Below are positions 1-12,223 of a stretch of 64,000 nucleotides of DNA, in pieces (position 1 is the stretch's first letter; each line of letters begins with the position of its first letter). The position numbers were made by a program, and so were the translations under genes. Location: assembly GCF_018687715.1 (NCBI RefSeq), contig NC_056766.1, forward strand, positions 13,523,001-13,587,000, read 5' to 3'. The notes under the pieces were generated by a model, which saw only the letters and a program-made list of their open reading frames with translations, was not told where the DNA came from and did not search any database. This DNA is from Carya illinoinensis. Lineage: Eukaryota > Streptophyta > Magnoliopsida > Fagales > Juglandaceae.

Positions 1-1106
1 GCTTGCAGAAGTTGTGAAGTATGGAGGTTGATGGGGTGGGTTTCTCCATCTCATCAAGGCATTATTGGGTGCAGCCAAGGGCAGTGGATGGTATGTTATG
101 TGGGGGAGGAAACTTCTTCGAGAAGCTTTGCCAAGGTTGCCAAATTCGTGGGTCTTGGTGGGCCTCAACCAAGTGGACTTCAATTTGGGGTTTAAAGGGA
201 GTTTGGTTAGGTTTTGAGATGCTATCAAGCCCAAATTCAATGGTTCTTGACCCAATTAAATTTCCAAGGTTTAAAAGGTTGGATAATGATGTCATAAAAA
301 GGATTTGACAAATTAATAGCATGTGGAAGTGATTTAATCAAATGATTAAACACAATGCTAGAAATTGGATCAAAAAGGGTTTCAAGGCCAATTTAGGATT
401 TGGGAAAACCGTTTAGGGTTTAGGTTTCAACCAAGCTTTTGGAGTTTCAATTGGATTCCAACCATTTATGGTTTCACTAGGGTTGAAACCCCATTTGATT
501 TGGCTCAATTTGGTTGATCAGATAAAAAATGTTTTCCTTAGGTGACATGATCTCACACATTGATTTCCTTCATAAATCCATCTAATGGATCCTCTTTGTG
601 CCAAGTGTCTAATACTATTCACTATATGTGGCTAAGATCCTGTCAAGTGTCCAAATAAAACTTCTCTAACCTAATTTAGACATTCCACACTATAATTTTG
701 AAAACACTGCACTTATTATACTTATCGAGATTACCATTCACTCCAAAAAAAAACCTTAATAAATTTAGTACTGAAAAATCATAAATTAGTGAAAATCGTT
801 TACCAAAAATCAACCCCGAAGTGCCCCTAAAAATAAATTCACAGTTTCAAACAAGCGTTTCGTTTGAAATTATGAAAATAGGTTATTGCGCTATAAAATC
901 CTAAATATTCAACTGAGTCTAGTGGCGTAGACCATAACGTATTTTGACACTTTTAACTACCTTAAACAAATAAATTCGCATTTCTAGCACCATAGTGAGT
1001 GGTAACACTAATTATATTGATAGACTAAAACCTTTGCAATTAGCTTATTCGTGAAAACTTATTCTACCATTGAATTTTACCATTGAATTTCTAGCGGGCT
1101 GTTACA
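1..1106 (-). mobile_element. Long LTR of Tekay/Del-like gypsy type, cut by window start
   Basis: The right end on the + strand reads ctagcgggctgttaca, so the element starts TGTAACAGCCC on the minus strand. About 120 bp next to this end resemble the outer end of the LTR that closes at 38562: both have the ctag-ggctgttaca end, a gtgaaaactta block and a catagtgagt block. The left end lies outside the window, so I cannot tell a solo LTR from a full element, nor check its target-site duplication. No coding content is recognised here. Confidence 0.6.
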
Positions 1107-1610
1107 GTATAGGTGATATCAGGTCTAGTTAATGTAAGGTAAATCAATCTCCCAATCAGTTTTCTATAACTCGTGGAATCAGCCAATAGACCAAAGGAAG
1201 AGTGGTGAGTTTGTGGTTAATTTCCATCGAGGTACTAACTGATTTACATCCAAGAAGCCCTATATCCTCGTGGATCTCTAGGCTATACTTTCTTTGACAT
1301 AAGTGGATGCCACCAGATGATCTAGCAAGTTTCAAACCCAAGAAATACTTCAAAATACCCAGATCCTTGATCTTAAAGTGAGAGTGCAAGTAAGCTTTCA
1401 TGTGATTAACAGTTTCAAGATTGGAACTCCCTATGAATATGTCATCAACATAAACCAAAAGGGCTACAAATCCATTCTCATCATTTCTTGTAAACAAAGA
1501 GTAGTCAGATTTAGATTGTAGAAAACCAATATGAGTAAGAGAAGCAGAAAATTGGGAGTACCATTACCTAGATGCCTGTTTAAGGCCATAAAGGGACTTA
1601 TGGAGTTTAT
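1107..1610 (-). pseudogene. Copia reverse transcriptase, C-terminal half
   Basis: An open stretch at 1156-1497 encodes the copia RT palm: the catalytic LLVYVDDIFIGSS motif is intact, followed by FKIKDLGILKYFLGLKLARS and IHLCQRKYSLEI, both standard RT signatures. The frame then degenerates towards 1156. On the other side it is cut by the solo LTR inserted at 1611, and the N-terminal RT half continues at 3675. It is not a functional gene. Confidence 0.85.
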
Positions 1611-3669
1611 TGTGATGACCCGCTTTCGCGTGTATTTTCACTGAAGGGTTGTTTTTATTTTAATTAATATATTAGTTTATTTATTTTAATTTATTGCGTT
1701 TTAAAACTTGTTTCTATTTGTTTGATGTTGTGTTTTATTTTCTTTTAGTCGTTTACGGTTTTTAATCTTGTTTCGGCGGTTTTGTTTTGTTTTCCCGGAG
1801 TGAGGATTGGACCTCATTTCTTTCTTACATCTTTTTTTCTTTTTTCCTTTTTCCTTTTACTCTTTTTTCTTTTTTCTTCTTCTTTCTTTTTCTTTTTTCT
1901 TTTCTTCTTCCTTTTCTTTTTCTTCTTCCCCGTGCGTCCCGCGCGACTCTCTCTCTCTACCCTTTTTTCGTCCATTTTCTCTCTCCGCCCAGAACCACTG
2001 CCGCCAGCCGCCGTGCGGCACACCACCCATACCGTTCGAACCCCCTCCCTTCGGCGCACCTCCCCACCAAATCCCAGCCCCATCCGGCCAGCCGTTTGGC
2101 CGGAACACACCATCAAAGCCCCACGGTTTTTGGCTCGATCCGCCGCCGTCACTCCACCTCCGGCCACCATTTCTTCACCACTTCATCACTGGTCCCTTGC
2201 TGTCCTAACCCACCTATTTTCGGCCTCCAATAGTCACCGGAACAGCTCCCACGAGCTAGCTTTCCTTTTTGGGAAATCCGGCCTCTCTCCGCCGTTTCTG
2301 CCGCCACCCACGGCCAACCACCACTTCCAATAGCTTCATAATCATCCCTAGGCCATTCGCTATCAATTTCAAGCCCTGGTTTGTCCCCGTTCAAAAGTGG
2401 GTATTTTACAACCCACGGCCACAGTGAATTTTCACTGTTACGTTGCTTTTCCTCCGCCGTTTGCAACGCCGTGAGCTTTCAAAAAATACCATATAGCACT
2501 GTAAGTATTTTCCAAACCCTATTTTCAGATTTAAATATATATTGCTCTTTCAATTATTTTATCTGCTGGTTGGTTGATTCCGGACTGAGTCCGAGGAGTT
2601 CGGGGGTCGGATGGATGGAGGACGGAGTTGCTTGTTTTATTGATATATGTTGGTTGCTTATTTTTGTGCATTGATATGGCATTACATGGTGCATGCACGT
2701 GTGTTTTTGTTTAAGTGTGAAAAACCTGTGTATTGGCGTAAGTGGACTTTCGTGTGCGTGTGTATCACGGCCCCAAGCCGGGATGGGATATTATCTCGGT
2801 GGAGCTCCTCTGGTCACTCGGGAGCGGAATAAATTGAGTGATGTCCCCTGGGTTGTCGCTGGGCGACAACGGAAGCGGGGGCTAGGGGTTGCTTGGCTAC
2901 GAACGTGCCGGGCGCGGAACCGGGCATCGCTCTATGCACCAACTCTGTGGCCCTTCGTTGGTGAGGGCTAGAGGATGCTTGGCTAGAACACACGGGGCGT
3001 GGAACTGGGCATCGCTCGTTAGGTGTCACATGCGTGGTGGTACTCCGCGGTGTGGCACTGGAGCCAGGGTGTGCGGATGACCCCTAGGGGAGGTCATGGT
3101 GCATACAGGTTAAAATGGATTATGGTTTGAGATGAGTAAAGGCCAAATGTGACTTTTGGCGTGTTTTTGGAACGAGTTTGTTTTTGGGCAAATGGGATTT
3201 TTGGTGTGTGTGGAAAATTATGTTTTATGGGTTTTGCGCATTGGCATCACTTCATGCATATTGTTTGAGTTCTATGTGTTTTTATCTGGTGGTGTTTGGG
3301 TTTTACTTACCTGCGGTACCATTTTTGGTTCCGTAGCTTTTGGTGCAGGTTTTGAGGATGAGGAGGAGGAGGCTGAGCCCGAGGATGCGGCTCCGCCGGG
3401 TTGCTGATGTTATGCTTTATATTTGGTTTAAAAACTATATTAGTGTCTTGTAATATTTTATTTATGTATGTTTTAAACAGCTTGTATTACGTTAAGAAAA
3501 ATTCTAGTACTTAGTTATATGGCTTTCGTTATCCGCTGCGTGTTTCTTCGTGCACATATGTTACCTTTGCACACACTTGGCACCCGTCGTTAGGGTGGTG
3601 ACCTAGGTTGTCACCATCCGGACGTCTCGATTTCCCCGTGTCCGTGCGTAGGGATTTGGGGGAGTCACA
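1611..3669 (+). mobile_element. Solo LTR, family 1, copy 1 (2.06 kb)
   Basis: The block starts tgtgatgacccg and ends gggggagtcaca (TG...CA). It is flanked by the 5-bp duplication tttat (1606-1610 and 3670-3674) inside the copia RT. No PBS, polypurine tract or coding region is present, which fits a solo LTR left by LTR-LTR recombination. A pyrimidine tract (about 1822-1935) is followed by a GC-rich stretch. The 3' end shares gtctcga, ttatccgctgcg and atttgggggcgtcaca-like blocks with the Tekay-like LTRs in this window, so I place it in the same gypsy group, + orientation. The long open frames in it are composition artefacts. Confidence 0.85.
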
Positions 3670-3674
3670 TTTAT

Positions 3675-4078
3675 AAACCAATTTCTTATTTGCACAAGAT
3701 CACTCTCCCTTACCGTAAAAACTAGGAGGTAAGTCCATATAAATCTCTTCATCCAAATCATCATGAAGGTAAGTATTGTGTACATCCAACTAATAGAGGT
3801 GCCAGTTACGGATGGCTGCCAATGCAAGACAAACCCTAATAGTGGTGAGCTTTGTTACAGGCCTAAAGGTTTCTTAACAATCAAATCCTTCCCTCTAAGT
3901 GTAACCTTTTGCCACCAACCTTTCTTTATGTCTCTCTACTATCCCCTGAGATTTTAACTTGACTTTATAGACATACTTGCAACCAATAGCTGTTGTACCT
4001 AGAGATAGGGTAGTAACTGTCTATGTCCCATTTGCCTCTTACCTCTAAGGCTTCCAACTCAGATTTCATTGCATCTTG
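3675..4078 (-). pseudogene. Copia reverse transcriptase, N-terminal half
   Basis: Minus-strand translation, with several stops, gives the copia RT entry region: a match to RLVAKGYT-REGFD, then ETFRPVTKLTTIRVCLALAA, NWHLY-LDVHNTYLHDDLDE and EIYMDLPP. It adjoins the C-terminal half at 1107-1610 once the solo LTR is discounted. In-frame stops replace several conserved residues, including Gln codons. Confidence 0.8.
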
Positions 4079-4729
4079 CTAATGTTTGAAATTCACAACT
4101 TCTTGGTAGGTTTTGGGTTCATGAAGCAGGGAGAGAGAATGGGCATAAGATTTATGATGAGGAGACAAGTGATCATATGACAGATATTGATGTAGAGGAT
4201 GTGCAATAGTTATGGAGAGGGCACAAGGATTCGCAATGGCATGAATAGCTTGGCAATGGTAATCACGTAAGTATGTAGGTGGCTTATGAGCTCTATGCAA
4301 TCTTTGAAGATTGATGGAAAGTGTGGTATTAGCAGGAGAATGAGCATGATTTTCATGAATTGGTGAAGTTGGAGTTGGTGAAGATGGAGCAAGATTTTCA
4401 TGGGGAAAAGGAGAACTGGACAGAGGGTTGTGAGTTTGATCTAGTGAGATGTGTTGTTCAATAGGGGGTGTATTGGGAAGCGGAGGCATGACATGAGAGT
4501 GATAATAAGAAGAGGATGATGATGAATCTAGTAGAATGGGGGGAAGAACCAGGTCATTGGCATGATCAGGATGAGTGATGTTTGGACTTGAGCTATGGAA
4601 TGGGAAAACATATTCATAGAATACATCTCTTGAAATGAAACAAGAATGATCTTTGAGATCATAGAGTTTATAGCCTTTCACACCAGCTGGATAGCCTATA
4701 AAGATCCATTTTCTTGCCAGAAAACTCAA
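4079..4729 (-). pseudogene. Copia pol segment between integrase and RT
   Basis: The open frame of 216 codons begins WIFIGYPAGVKGYKLYDL, the typical copia sequence just after the integrase core (FLGYP..KGYKLY..). A low-complexity Ser/His/Pro-rich linker follows and runs into the RT entry region at 4078. It is a fragment of the decayed polyprotein, not an independent gene. Confidence 0.75.
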
Positions 4730-5446
4730 CTTAGTTCTAGTGTGTTTAAGAGTGGAGGCAAAGCATAAACATCCAAAGACTCTTAGATGTGTATAAGAGG
4801 GAATGGAAGAGAAGAGGACCTCATAAGGGGACTTGTTGTTAAAAACTAGAGCTGGAACTCTGTTGATAAGGTGAGTTTCAGTTAGGATTGCATCTCCCCA
4901 AAATTTGAGTGGAAGTGAGGCTTGCTAAAGAAGAGCTCAAGTAATCGAAACAAGATGTCGGTGCTTCCTTTCCACCACCCCATTCTATTGTGGGGTATAG
5001 ACACATAAGTTTTAGTTTAAAATACCATGAAAGCTATAAAAATCATGCATGTGAAATTCCAATCCCTTATCAGATTGTATTTGCTTGATTTGCATTGAAT
5101 TGAGTCTTAACAATATGGATGAAACTTTGCAAAAGTGTTCTAACTTCAAATTTGAATTTCATTAGGTATAACCAAGTGACCTAACTATGATCATCTACAA
5201 TAGTTAAGAAATAATGGTGACCTTGAAAGGATGGATTAGAGTATGGGCCCCAAATAATGCATTAATTCAAAGGGAGAAAAAGTGGAAGATGTACTCAAAT
5301 GAAATGGTTCTCTGTTTTTTTTTAGCCAAATGACATATGGTGCATTGCATATCTTTGTTACACTTTATATTGGGAACATGAGATTTGATTACATCCATTC
5401 ATTTATGAGATACATGTCCTAATCTAAAGTGCCAAAGATCAAAATT
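4730..5446 (-). pseudogene. Copia integrase and pre-integrase region
   Basis: The minus strand, with frameshifts and stops, encodes the pre-integrase signature LWHFRLGHVSHK and the following C..C of the zinc-binding HHCC module. A decayed integrase core comes next, in which a FKVTIIS-like stretch and a stop replace the usual FLTIVDD. The region is interrupted in all frames, so the integrase is dead. Confidence 0.7.
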
Positions 5447-5900
5447 CTACATTTTATTTACATTGAAGGCTTGACTAGTGGCAGTTTGACTAGAGGAGAG
5501 AAAACTCTTGACAACATTGCAGGAAATAGAGGGATGATTGAGAAAATAAAGGCCATTGCAGAACTTAGCATGACCAATCGTCATCCATGAGGACGGGTCC
5601 TGTATAAAACAAAATTCTTCCAAGAAAACAAGACAAAAAGAAGATTTGTGAGTGAGTTTACTAATAGACATAAGATTAAAGGTGAAAGTAGGCACACAAA
5701 GAACATTGGTGAGGATGAGGGAATATGAAATTCTTATGGTACCAATGTGACTAACTCTAACTCGAGTTTTATTAGGCAAATGAACATAAGCTTGAGATTC
5801 ATAGGTGATGGTAGTGAGAAGGGAAACTGAGCATACAAAATGATCTATAGCCTCGGAGTCAAGAATCCAAGGTTGAGTTGTGGTTCTTCAAATTTGTGAT
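5447..5900 (-). pseudogene. Copia protease and pre-integrase fragment
   Basis: Minus-strand reading gives WILDSEAIDHF followed by the LPNKTRVRVSHIGTI and VLCVPTFTFNLMSISKL signatures of the copia protease/GAG-pre-integrase junction. The catalytic D-S-G triad reads D-S-E here, a change expected to abolish aspartic protease function. The piece is continuous with integrase on one side and the gag zinc-knuckle region on the other. Confidence 0.75.
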
Positions 5901-6491
5901 GCATTAGAGAAAAAAAGTGTTGATCATGGCTAGCAGAAAAAATGGAACTAATTGGTGTATCAAAGGTAGTCGATAGACATAATCTTTTACCTACCATGTT
6001 TGAGGAATGAGAGGTGCCAACTGCAGCATTGGTTGGCATGGTGAAGTGTGTCTTAGGCTGATTTGCTGAAGGGATGGATTCATTGAGATTGAGCTGAGAA
6101 GATGGGACATTGACAAGAAAACAAGCTGCTAAATTTGAATTTCAATTAAAGGGAGTTGTGAATCATTTGAAATCCTTTTTCCTAGTTTTAAGAGGTCACT
6201 TGGTTGGCTGAGTGCACAGCTAAGGATGTGCCAAAGGAGTGTCCTGGTTTGGTCTTGGTGAATTAGAAATTAAGGGAAAAACCAATCAATTGATAACACT
6301 TTTCTTTGGTGTGGCCATTTTTTCCACAATGGTAGCAGCTAATTTAAGCTTTCTCCTTCTTTTAACTTGACTCTTAAATGCAACCAGAGCTGAAGATTCA
6401 GGACTAGGCATTACCAAAGTCCTAGCTTGTCTTTACCTTTCCTCCTGCAAAACTAGTGAAAATATCCTATCACATATAGGCATATGACTCA
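5901..6491 (-). pseudogene. Copia gag C-terminal part with zinc knuckle
   Basis: At about 6300-6342 the minus strand encodes CYHCGKNGHTKEKC, a complete CCHC retroviral-type zinc knuckle, as in copia Gag. The surroundings carry stops. The piece ends at 6491 where the gypsy element is inserted. The last five bases, actca (6487-6491), are the target-site duplication repeated at 15495-15499, and gag continues from 15500. Confidence 0.7.
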
Positions 6492-7278
6492 TCATATGAA
6501 CCCACGGGAATTAGAATCCCTTGAACCCACAATCAATTTGAACACTCACCCAAGAAATCCAAAATCAAGTTAATGGATGGAAGACTTCCATCTAGACCCA
6601 TTGAGGAACTCGTTTCAAGAACTTAGATTATATTTAAATCTAGACTCGCAGAAGAACCTATTTCAAGAACCCATATTACAAAAGAGGAACGCCGCAAAGA
6701 TTGTGATTTATCTTTAATAAGTTCAAAAGTTCAATCAAGAACAAGATGAGTTAAACTCAACTCACAATGACTAAAATTCATCAAATTTCATAAAATTTTT
6801 AAAATGAGACAACAAGTAGTATTTAAACCAAACCCTCACAAAACCCTAGCTGAAAATTAAGTCCCTCTTTCTCAAAATTACCCTTGGCCAAATTATGCCT
6901 CCTTAACACTGTATGGTTGGTGCCCCCTTTTGGTTCGTAAGCATAAACCTAGTTCCTAAATAATAACTTGCCCAATAAGCCCTTGGCCAAAAATACAAGA
7001 CCTTCCCAAAATGTTAGTTCAACAAAAATAATAAACTAATATTAAGTCCAAATAAGTAATCCTAAGTTATGCCTTCTGTAACTTGTATCACATGGATCAA
7101 AGCTGGATCTCTTTCTCTCTAGCCCATCTTGAGTGTTGGGCTCTTGCTAGTTTCAACCCAAGTGGATTGTAACAATCCTTGCATAGCTTCATTAATCTTT
7201 TTGGCTCTTGACCTTGTAATTGGCCCATCTGGAACTTGCAAAGGATGTTTAAGACTTGGTTCATCTTTGTGCCCATCA
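6492..7278 (-). repeat. 3' LTR of the gypsy element
   Basis: Matches 14752-15494 over its whole length. On the minus strand it begins TGATGGGCAC and ends ...GAGTTCATATCA-like (here the terminal CA pairs with tc instead of tg, a point change). The 787 versus 743 bp difference is partly a block of about 33 bp (around 7180-7215) missing from the other copy. The reading frame of integrase runs into this LTR. Confidence 0.85.
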
Positions 7279-8528
7279 TTTCCCCTCTTCTCAAAAGGAT
7301 TCAACCTCAAATCTTCAACTACAGCAAAAGGAGAAAAATCAGAAACATTGAAAGTAGCAGATACATTGTACTCACCTGGAAGATCCACTTTATATGCATT
7401 ATCATTAATTTTTTCAGTAATTTGGAATGGTCCATCTTCTCGAGGATGCAACTTAGTCCTTCTATGGGTTGAGAATCTTTCTTTGCGAATGTAAACCCAA
7501 ACCCAATCTCCTAATCAAAGATGATGCACTTTCGCCCTTTATTGGCTTGGGAAGCAACCATTTCATTATTTTGGACAATTTGAAGCCACACCCTCTCATG
7601 AAGTGACTTTACTAACTCCATCTTCTTTTGTCCATTCAAGCTACTCCTACCATAAAAAGGTAAAGGCATCAAATCTAAAGGAGTAAGTGGATTAAATCCA
7701 AAAACAATTTCAAAATGAAAGTATGAAGTAGTAGTATGCATGGTCCTATTATATGCAAACTCTACAAATAGCAAACAATCCTCCCAAGTTTTTAAATTCT
7801 TTTGAACAACAGTGCGTAAAAGCTAAGTTAAGATCCTATGAACTACTTTAGTCTGGCCATCAGTCTATAGATGACAAGTAGTGAAAAATAAAAGGATGGT
7901 ACCCAATTTTTCCCACAAAACCTTCCAAAAGTAATTAAGGAATTTAGCATCCCTATTAGAATCAATACTCCTAGGCATGCCATGAAGTCACACTATCTCC
8001 CTAAAAAACAAGTCAGCTATGTTTTGTGGCATCAACAGTTTTATGACATGGAATGAAATGTGTCATTTTGCTAAACTTCTCTACAACCACAAAAATAGAA
8101 TCTCTACCCATTTTTTTCCTAGGCAGCCCCAAAACAAAGTCCATAGATATGTCTACCCATGACTCACTAGGAACGGGTAAGGGTGTATACAACCCATGCG
8201 GCAAAACCTTAGATTTGACATTTCTACATGTAATGCACCTGCCACAAATGCGATTGACATCTCTTTTCATCTTAAACCAAAAGAAATGTTCATGCAAAAT
8301 GTCTAAGGTTTTTTTGACACCGAAGTGTCCCATTAATCCCCAACCATGTGCCTTATGCACCAATAACTCATGCATAGAACAACTAGGCACACACAGTTTG
8401 CTTTCTTTAAACAAGTAATTATCATGCTTGTAAAACTTACCAAATGCCGCCTTATCACATGTCTTATACACATCAGAAAAATAAGTGTCATTAGCATACA
8501 TTTCTTTCATATAAGAAGGACATACCAC
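7119..8528 (-). pseudogene. Gypsy integrase and polyprotein C-terminus
   Basis: Piecewise open frames encode integrase. At 8013-8528 are the zinc-binding HKAHG..GHFG...CGRCITCRNV module and the first catalytic Asp in WVDISMDFVLGLP. At about 7940 the second catalytic site reads SIDSNRD, where the family has V-S-D-R-D, so Asn replaces the catalytic Asp. At 7511-7774 is VEFAYNRTMH...FGFNPLTPLDL, and at 7119-7451 the terminal GPFQI..KINDNAYKVDLPGEY domain. Stops and frameshifts separate the parts. The last 50 or so codons lie inside the 3' LTR. Not functional. Confidence 0.85.
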
Positions 8529-8881
8529 CAGGATAATGCATCAGCAACAAAGTTCTCCTTACCTTGCTTGTAACCAACGACGTATGGAAAGTTCTCAATG
8601 TATTCCATCCATCTAGCATGCCTCTTATTCAACTTACCTTGACCCTTGAGATGCTTCAATGACTCATGATCAGTGTGGATCACAAATTCCCTAGGCCATA
8701 GGTAGTGCTGTCACCTCTCTAAAGCACGAACAAGAGCATAAAGTAGGGTATTTCAAGGATGCTCCACTTAGCTTCTCATTGAAGAAGGTTATGGGCTGCT
8801 TATCCTACATCAAAATGCCTTCAATCCCTATTCCTGAGGCATCACATTCAATCTCAAAAGTTTTGTTAAAGTCAAGTAATG
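8529..8881 (-). pseudogene. Gypsy RNase H remnant
   Basis: The minus strand encodes TFEIECDASGIGIEGILM, the start of a gypsy RNase H with its first catalytic Asp, then a decayed stretch with several stops ending in FVADALS, the usual RNase H-integrase junction. It joins RT directly at 8882. Confidence 0.7.
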
Positions 8882-9589
8882 CTAACACAGGTGCAGAGCA
8901 CAACCTTTCCTTAATAGTAGTAAAAGCATTCTCTTGATCAGCCCCCCAATGAAACCCAACTTCTTTTTAATTACTTCAGTAAGTGGTGTAGCAATGGTGC
9001 TAAAGTCTTTAACAAAATGTCGATAAAAGCTAGCTAAGCCATGAAAGCTTCTTACCTCAGTGATGCTCTTAGGCGTTGACCAATCCTTGATGACCTTAAA
9101 TTTCTCTTCATTCATCTCAATACCTTTTGTACCAAGAACATAACCAAGAAAAATAAATTTTTCCATACAAAAGATACATTTTTTAAAATTAGCATATAAC
9201 TTTTCACATCTCAACACATCAAACACATATCTCAAATACTCACTATGTTCATTTAAGTCCTTGTTGTATACTAGGATGTCATCAAAGTACACAACCACAA
9301 ACTTGCCTATGAACACACTAAGGATATGGTTTATTAATCTCATGAAAGTACTAGGTACATTTGTACATCCAAATGGAATAACCAACCATTCATAAAGCTC
9401 ATACTTAGTCTTAAAAGAAGTTTTCCATTCATCACCCTCTTTCATTCTAATTTGATGGTACTCACTTTTAAGATCAATTTTGCTGAAAATACATGAGTCA
9501 TGCAATTCATCAAGCATATCATCTAATCTAGGAATGAGATGGTGATACTTTACAGCAATATTGTTGACCGTCTTGCAATCAACACGCAT
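8882..9589 (-). pseudogene. Gypsy reverse transcriptase
   Basis: The frame is open for 235 codons. It contains [37 protein letters not shown] (usual DLKSGYHQI), the fingers/palm [14 protein letters not shown] and an intact catalytic [11 protein letters not shown]. The connection motif [13 protein letters not shown] and [17 protein letters not shown] follow. The upstream entry region (9590-9900) continues in the same group of frames but has stops. Individual RT motifs are preserved although neighbouring domains are broken. Confidence 0.85.
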
Positions 9590-10058
9590 CCTTCACGTCC
9601 CATCGTTCTTTGGCACTAGTAGCATAGGTATTGCACATGGGTTCATGCTCTCCCTCACATACCCCTGGCTTATCAAATCCTCAACTTGCCTCTAGAACTC
9701 CTTTGTCTCCTCTGGATTACTCCTATTAGCTAGTTGGTTTGGAATAGCAGCTCTGGGCACAAAATCAATCTGGTGCTCAATGCCACTAATGGGTGGCAAC
9801 TCATTCAACTTCTCCTCTACGAATACATCCTCAAATTTCTACAACAAAGTAACAGCCAAATTAGGAAGAGACTGGTTAGTTTTATCAAGATTAAGATAAG
9901 ACTCTTTATAGATAAGAAAAATCATAGGGCAATCTGCTAAGAAAGCCTTCTTAATCTCACTTTCTTTTGCATAGAAACTCACTTTTGTCTTTTCCTTTCT
10001 CTCTATAGGCTCTCTTTCTTTTCTCTCATGGCTATACTCTTTTTCCTTTACTCTCAGC
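9590..10058 (-). pseudogene. Gypsy pol linker and RT entry region
   Basis: Minus-strand reading with stops gives ISGIEHQIDFVPRAAIPN, RSNPEETKEF and VEDLISQGYVRESMNPCAIP, the conserved entry into gypsy RT. Before this comes a charged Lys/Glu-rich linker. It is cut at 10058 by the solo LTR, with the 5-bp duplication tcagc at 10054-10058 and 12224-12228. Confidence 0.7.
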
Positions 10059-12223
10059 TGTGATGACCCGCTTTTGAGTGTATTTTCGCTGAAATAATTG
10101 TTTTTATTTTAATTAATATATTAGTTTATTATTTTAATTTATTTGCGTTTTAAAATTGGTTTTTAATTTAATTTAATTTATTTGAGGTTGTGTTTTATTT
10201 CTTTAAGTTGTTTTGTGGTTTTTAATCTTTTTGGCGGTTTAGTTTCGTTTCCCGGAATGAGGATTGGACCTCATTTCTTTTTATATCTTTTTCCTTTTTC
10301 TCTTTCTCCTTTTTCTTTTTTCCCTTCTTTTCTTTTTCCTTTCTTTTTCTTTTTTTCTTTTTCTTTTTTCTCTCTTCTCTCTCCCCGATCGGTCCCCCCC
10401 CCGAGCTCTCTCTCTCTCCTCCCTCTCCCTCACGCCGGACGTCCCTTCAACAGCCCAGACTGCCACCGTCCGGCCACCGTTTGACCCCCCACCGGTTCCA
10501 TTCTCTTCCCCTCCCTCCGGCGCACCACCCCACCCAAGCTCACCCCCAACCGGCCGGCCATTTGGCCGGAAAAAGCCCAACAAAGCCGCACGGTTTTCGC
10601 TCCGATCCGCCGCCGTCGCTCCACCTCCGGCCACCATTTCTTCACCACTTCATCACCGGTCCCTTGCCATCCTAACCCACCCATTTCCGGCCTCCAACGA
10701 CCACCGGAACAGCTCCTACAAGCTAGCTTTCCGTTTTGGGTAATCCGGCCATTTCCGGCGATTCCGCCGCCACCCACGGCCAACCACCACTTCCAATAGC
10801 TTCACAACCATCCCTAGACCATTCCCTATCAATCTCGTGTCCTAGTTTGTCCCCGTTCAAAAGTGAGTTTTTCAAACCCACGGCCACAGTGAATTTTCAC
10901 TGTGACGTTGCTGTTTTTCCGCCGTTTGCAATGCCGCTTGTTTTCTAAAATTGCCATATAGCGCTGTAAGTATTTTCCAAACCCTATTTTCAGATTTTAA
11001 TATATATTGCTCATTCAATTATTTACTGTTGTTGGTTGTTGATTCCGAACTGAGTCCGAGGAGTTTCGGGGGTCGGATGGATGGAGGACGGAGTTGCCTG
11101 TTTATTTGATTTATGATTGTTGGTTTACTTTATTATGCATTGTTATGGCATTGCATGGTGCATGCACGTGTGTTTGTGGAATTGTGTGAAAAGCCTGTGT
11201 ATTGGCGTGAGTGGTTTTACGGGTGCGTGTGTATCACGAGCCCAAGCCGGGATGGGTTATTATCTCGGTGGAGCTCCTCTGGTCACTCGGGAGTGGAATA
11301 AACTGAGTGATGTCCCCTGAGTTGTCGAGAGCGATGACGGGAGTGGGGCTAGGGGATGCTTGGCTACGAACGCGCCGGGCGCGGAACCGGGCATCGCCCT
11401 ACTCACCGACTCCGTGGCCCTTCGCTGGCGAGGGCTAGAGGATGCTTGGCTACGCACGCGCGGGGCACAGAACTGGGCATCGCTTGTTAGGTGTCACACG
11501 CGCGATGGTACTCTGCGGTGTGGCACTGGAGCCAGGGTGTGCGGATGACCCCTAGGGGAGTTCATGGTGCACGCGGTTAAAATTGGATAATGGTTTGTGA
11601 GGCCAAATGGGACTTTTGGCGTGGGCCAAATGGACTTCTGGCGAGATATTGAGTCGGATGGACTTCTGGCGAGATATTGGGCCAAATGGACTTTTGGCGG
11701 CCAAATGTGACTTTTGGCGTGTTTTTCGGAAAGGATGTGTTTTTGGGCCAAATGGGTTTTTGGCGTGTGTGGAAAACTTGTGTTTTATGGGCTTTGTGCA
11801 TTGGGAATGTATCATGCATCTTGTTTGAGTTTTATGTGTTTTTATCTGGTAGTGTTTGGGTTTTACTTACCTGCGGTACCATTTTTGGTTCCGTAGCCTT
11901 TGGTGCAGAGTTAGAGGACGAAGAGGAGGAGGCTGAGCCCGAGGATGCGGCTCCGCCGGGCTGCTGATGTGGTGTTTTATATTTGTCAAAACTGTATTTG
12001 TGTTTTGTAATATTTTATCTATGTATGTTTTAAACAGCTTGTATTATGTTAAGAAAAATTTTGGTACTTAGTTACGACTTTCGTTATCCGCTGCATGTTT
12101 CTCTGTACACATATGTCGCCTTGCACACACTCGGCACCCGTCGATGGGATGGTGACCCGGGTTGTCACCATCCGGACGTCTCAATTTCCCCGTGTTCGGG
12201 CGTGGGGATTTGGGGGCGTCACA
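10059..12223 (+). mobile_element. Solo LTR, family 1, copy 2 (2.17 kb)
   Basis: Starts tgtgatgacccg and ends gggggcgtcaca, with a perfect 5-bp duplication tcagc on both sides. It aligns end to end with copy 1 (1611-3669): pyrimidine tract (about 10275-10390), GC-rich central block, gagtccgaggagtt, the acctgcggtacc block and the ttatccgctgc block. It is about 106 bp longer, mainly through the repeat array at 11601-11720. No internal region, PBS or ORF of retroviral type is present. Confidence 0.87.
11601..11720 (+). repeat. Imperfect tandem array within solo LTR copy 2
   Basis: About five imperfect units of the form ggccaaatggacttttggcg, some extended with agatattg, follow each other. Copy 1 of the same LTR family has a single unit at 3141-3161. 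The array accounts for most of the length difference between the two solo LTRs. Confidence 0.8.

Noticed and set aside
1782..2333. Long open frame rich in Phe/Leu/Ser/Pro
   Set aside because: It lies in the pyrimidine tract and GC-rich part of a solo LTR; the sister LTR has similar overlapping frames in several phases, a composition effect.
10182..10783. Overlapping open frames on both strands
   Set aside because: Same explanation as for the first solo LTR; no homology and no conserved frame between the two copies.
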